A stretch of DNA of 64,000 nt from Neostapfia colusana (taxonomy: Eukaryota; Streptophyta; Magnoliopsida; Poales; Poaceae): positions 77,459,683 through 77,523,682 of the forward strand of contig JASWHV010000001.1 of assembly GCA_030760725.1 (NCBI GenBank). Reading direction: 5' to 3'. Below, one piece after another: positions 62,074 through 64,000 of the stretch. The notes under the pieces are model-generated. The model was not told the DNA's origin. It did no database searches and saw only the letters and a list, made by a program, of their open reading frames with translations. Every line of letters starts with the position of its first letter. The first letter of the stretch is position 1. Both the position numbers and the translations under genes were made by a program.

Positions 62074-62298
62074 ATGTATTATTTCTATCATGTAGTCGCT
62101 AAGGTCGAGGAGGAACCCGAAGTCTTAGACTTCGTCACTCCGGAGGAACAGCTAGCCTACGACCAAGAGCAGCAAGGCAAGCCCCGGTTTGCATTAACCT
62201 TTTTACAAATATTTATTGTTTTGAGCACATCTTTGAATATTGTTCTTTGCATTAGAGTCTTGATTGGAAACCCAACTGCACAGCCAAGAAAACCATAG
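62074..62298 (+). other. Unspliced ORF over LTR exon a of element 5, with hydrophobic tail
   Basis: A 74-codon ATG-started frame. The first part overlaps candidate exon a (VEEEPEVLDFVTPEEQLAYD). Past the candidate donor at 62176 it reads into intron-like DNA, giving a hydrophobic stretch (LTFLQIFIVLSTSLNIVLCI) that would be a membrane segment if translated. I favour the spliced reading, because the hydrophobic part is encoded by T-rich intron-like sequence. Confidence 0.3.
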
Positions 62299-63352
62299 GG
62301 TGGGTGTAGGATTGCAAACCCCGTTAGCTACTGCATTGCTAGGATAGAGTAGGATTCGGTACAAGTCGAGTAGTTGGAACTACTCGCGAGAATAGGCTAG
62401 AGGCACATTGCTCGGGTAGAGATAGCACATGATACACATGGCAAGAAAATGAGACCGAGCGGAGAGTAAGGGCAGCAGGACTTTGGGGCCTGTGTGCTGT
62501 AGCTCCGCTTGTGTCGATTGAGGACCGAGCCGTGTGCGGGCCTGTTGAACAAGCTAGAACAGTACCGAAGACCTACCGGCTATATGGGAACCGGGAAACT
62601 GATGTAACTCGGGTAGCTGGGTATTGAGGCATTGCCCGTCGTTCAGAGGGTAGGTTGAGAGCTCGAGGTGTAAATCGGCTGGCGGCACAGAGATGCGCGT
62701 GCAGAGACCTCTTGCTCGGGACGATGGGACCGGTTCAATATTTGGCTGACGGGTGAAAGGTAGTCGCGTACGGCGTCCGTGATGGTTGTTGGAGGCAACA
62801 TCGAGTACGGGCGTACGTGACGGGTTGTTCGGGTAACCCTGCAGGTGTAAATCGATTATAATCGCCGTCCCTCGCGGTTAGTGAGTACCACTTGTTCACT
62901 GTACCGTGACGTAGAAAGAACAGGCTAGTTACATGTTAAAATGTTGCTGATTGAACGCTGGACATTGATTGTTAATGGTATGCTGTAGCTTAGAGCTAAT
63001 TAAAGTTCCTTTCAACTTTGGGCAAAGTACATGAGAGAAATGCGTTTCTTGTTTGATTGCGGATCTCTCATGTGCCTTAGCGTAAGGTTCTCCACAACCT
63101 GCTGCTAAAACTTGAAAGTAAGGTTCTACTAATTAGGCGAGTCCTTGCAAATGATTTTTACCTCATACAACCCACTACTTCATGTAGAAGTTCCATGTTT
63201 AGGTGAGACGGGTCAGACTTGCTGAGCCTTCGTGCTCACTGCTTGTGTTTGAAGCTTTTGCAGGGTTCTATGAGGAAGGGACTACCGAAGAGGAGACGGA
63301 ACCCCAGGAGGGGAACCCCGTCGAGTGGGAGTCGTGCACGCCGCAGAGTTAG
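62096..63352 (+). other. Candidate two-exon acidic ORF inside the family-2 LTR (GC-AG intron)
   Basis: Exon a (62096-62176, 81 nt) follows acceptor TCATGTAG, reads acidic and Gln-rich residues ending YDQEQQ, and stops at donor CAAG|GCAAGC. The intron (62177-63263, 1087 nt) ends GCTTTTGCAG. Exon b (63264-63352) continues in phase as GFYEEGTTEEETEPQEGNP and on, to TAG 63350-63352. AATAAA follows at 63474. Phases, intron class, intron length, acidic composition and order all match the family-1 LTR although the DNA does not visibly align. The upstream start is not visible. Confidence 0.5.
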
Positions 63353-63473
63353 TGTGTGTGTGTGCTAGCAAGGACACGTTCAAGGGCTGAACGTGCACTT
63401 GATGCTTAGTCTACGCCCGCGAGTGTGGACTAAACTTATTTTGATGTAAACATGTTCATAAACTTGTTTATGT

Positions 63474-63479
63474 AATAAA
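63474..63479 (+). terminator. AATAAA polyadenylation signal in the element 5 LTR
   Basis: TGTAATAAAATTTCC lies 122 bp after the candidate exon b stop and about 105 bp before the LTR end. Confidence 0.6.
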
Positions 63480-63583
63480 ATTTCCGCTTCCGCTTTGTAC
63501 CCTTGACGTGTGTTATACGGTGCTGTGCAACGCAGCACCCCTCAGCGTGATCCTGGCTCGACAGGACCAATGGGGTCGTGTCA

Positions 63584-64000
63584 GCGTGGTATCAGAGCTC
63601 GCTTGAGGTTTAACACAGTACAAAGGTTTTCTTTTTCAAAAATACAGTGAGGAACGAGTTAGTAGCCCGTATAAGGATGTTATTAGTATATAGAAAGTGG
63701 CTTAGTAACCTAATTGTTATGTCGGAAAATCGTGCATCTCGGGACGTTCATGTCTTGGGGGGTGCACGTGAGCGCTGTCCACCAGTGCGCACAAGCTGAA
63801 GGGTGGAGCCCCACGGGTGGCAGGTAACCCGACCCGCTTTAGTATCCTCTACGACTCTTCATGTCGTTTGGGGTATTCGAGCAACGTCTGTCCCTGGCGT
63901 GCGTGGTGCAACATGGGAGACCCCGTCACGTGGTCTGAAACGTGAACACGTAACTCAAGGCGTGTTTGGCTTGAGAACATCCGGGCGAGTGATGACGGCC
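63584..64000 (+). mobile_element. Element 5 (family 2): PBS and start of leader, runs off the window
   Basis: The PBS TGGTATCAGAGC is at 63587-63598. The following 400 bp match, in inverse orientation, the leader of element 4 (about 38040-38417), with many substitutions. ORF1 and gag of this element should lie right of the window. Confidence 0.85.
63587..63598 (+). other. Primer binding site of element 5, initiator Met tRNA
   Basis: TGGTATCAGAGC, 3 bp after the LTR end at 63583. Confidence 0.9.

Larger units (their letters stand above)
60656..63583 (+). repeat. 5' LTR of element 5 (family 2), left end missing
   Basis: The right end GGGGTCGTGTCA (63583) is followed by a PBS, so this is a plus-strand 5' LTR. 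The last 1 kb matches the element 4 LTR inverted. No LTR start is visible before LTR G, so I assign the unexplained 60656-62073 stretch to this LTR by inference. That stretch is GC-rich to about 60960, then AT-rich with scattered GC, and has no convincing ORF. The LTR would be over 2.9 kb. Confidence 0.75.

Overview
This window is nested plant retrotransposon DNA. I see no host gene, tRNA, rRNA or CRISPR array. The Ty3/Gypsy chromovirus content, LTRs of about 3.4 kb, initiator-Met-tRNA primer binding sites, GC-rich LTR promoters and intron-like U-rich tracts point to a large grass genome (Poaceae, probably panicoid). The species cannot be named from the sequence.

Layout. The oldest visible layer is element 4 (minus strand, family 2), covering 33060-39433. 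Element 2 (plus strand, family 1, Tekay/Del-like) sits in the element 4 pol gene. Its visible pieces are 13109-17026, 29087-29641 and its 3' LTR 29642-33059. Element 2 is itself split twice: by element 1 (minus, 1403-13108) in gag and by element 3 (minus, 17027-29086) in pol. Element 3 is flanked by a perfect 5-bp duplication, GAAAG. The 3' LTR of element 1 is in turn cut by another family-1 LTR in the opposite orientation (1-1402). The right half (39434-60655) is a tandem LTR-body-LTR-body-LTR array of family 1. Its outer flanks do not match and its central LTR is chimeric, so it looks like an inter-element recombinant. The right edge (60656-64000) is the 5' part of a plus-strand family-2 element (element 5).

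Genes. Each complete family-1 body has the order 5' LTR, PBS, an unrecognised sense ORF (ORF1, 259 aa), then one fused gag-pol frame of about 1489 codons: Gag with CCHC knuckle, protease, reverse transcriptase, RNase H, integrase with a GPY/F-like module, and a C-terminal chromodomain. A polypurine tract and the 3' LTR follow. Every gag-pol copy is broken by stops, frameshifts or deletions, so none looks autonomous. ORF1 is open in three of four copies. Family 2 has the same order with a different, degraded ORF1.

Most interesting signals. (1) In both families the ATG of ORF1 and the ATG of gag lie directly at 3' splice acceptors, suggesting alternative splicing from LTR leader exons. (2) In both families the LTR itself contains a matching pair of short acidic exons in sense orientation. 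They are separated by a GC-AG type intron of about 1.09 kb, in the same phase, and end in a stop followed by AATAAA. The LTR may be a small spliced transcription unit. (3) A 7-bp-stem hairpin just upstream of that acceptor keeps its stem while its 3-nt loop varies between copies. Splicing and coding claims are inferred from sequence signals only.
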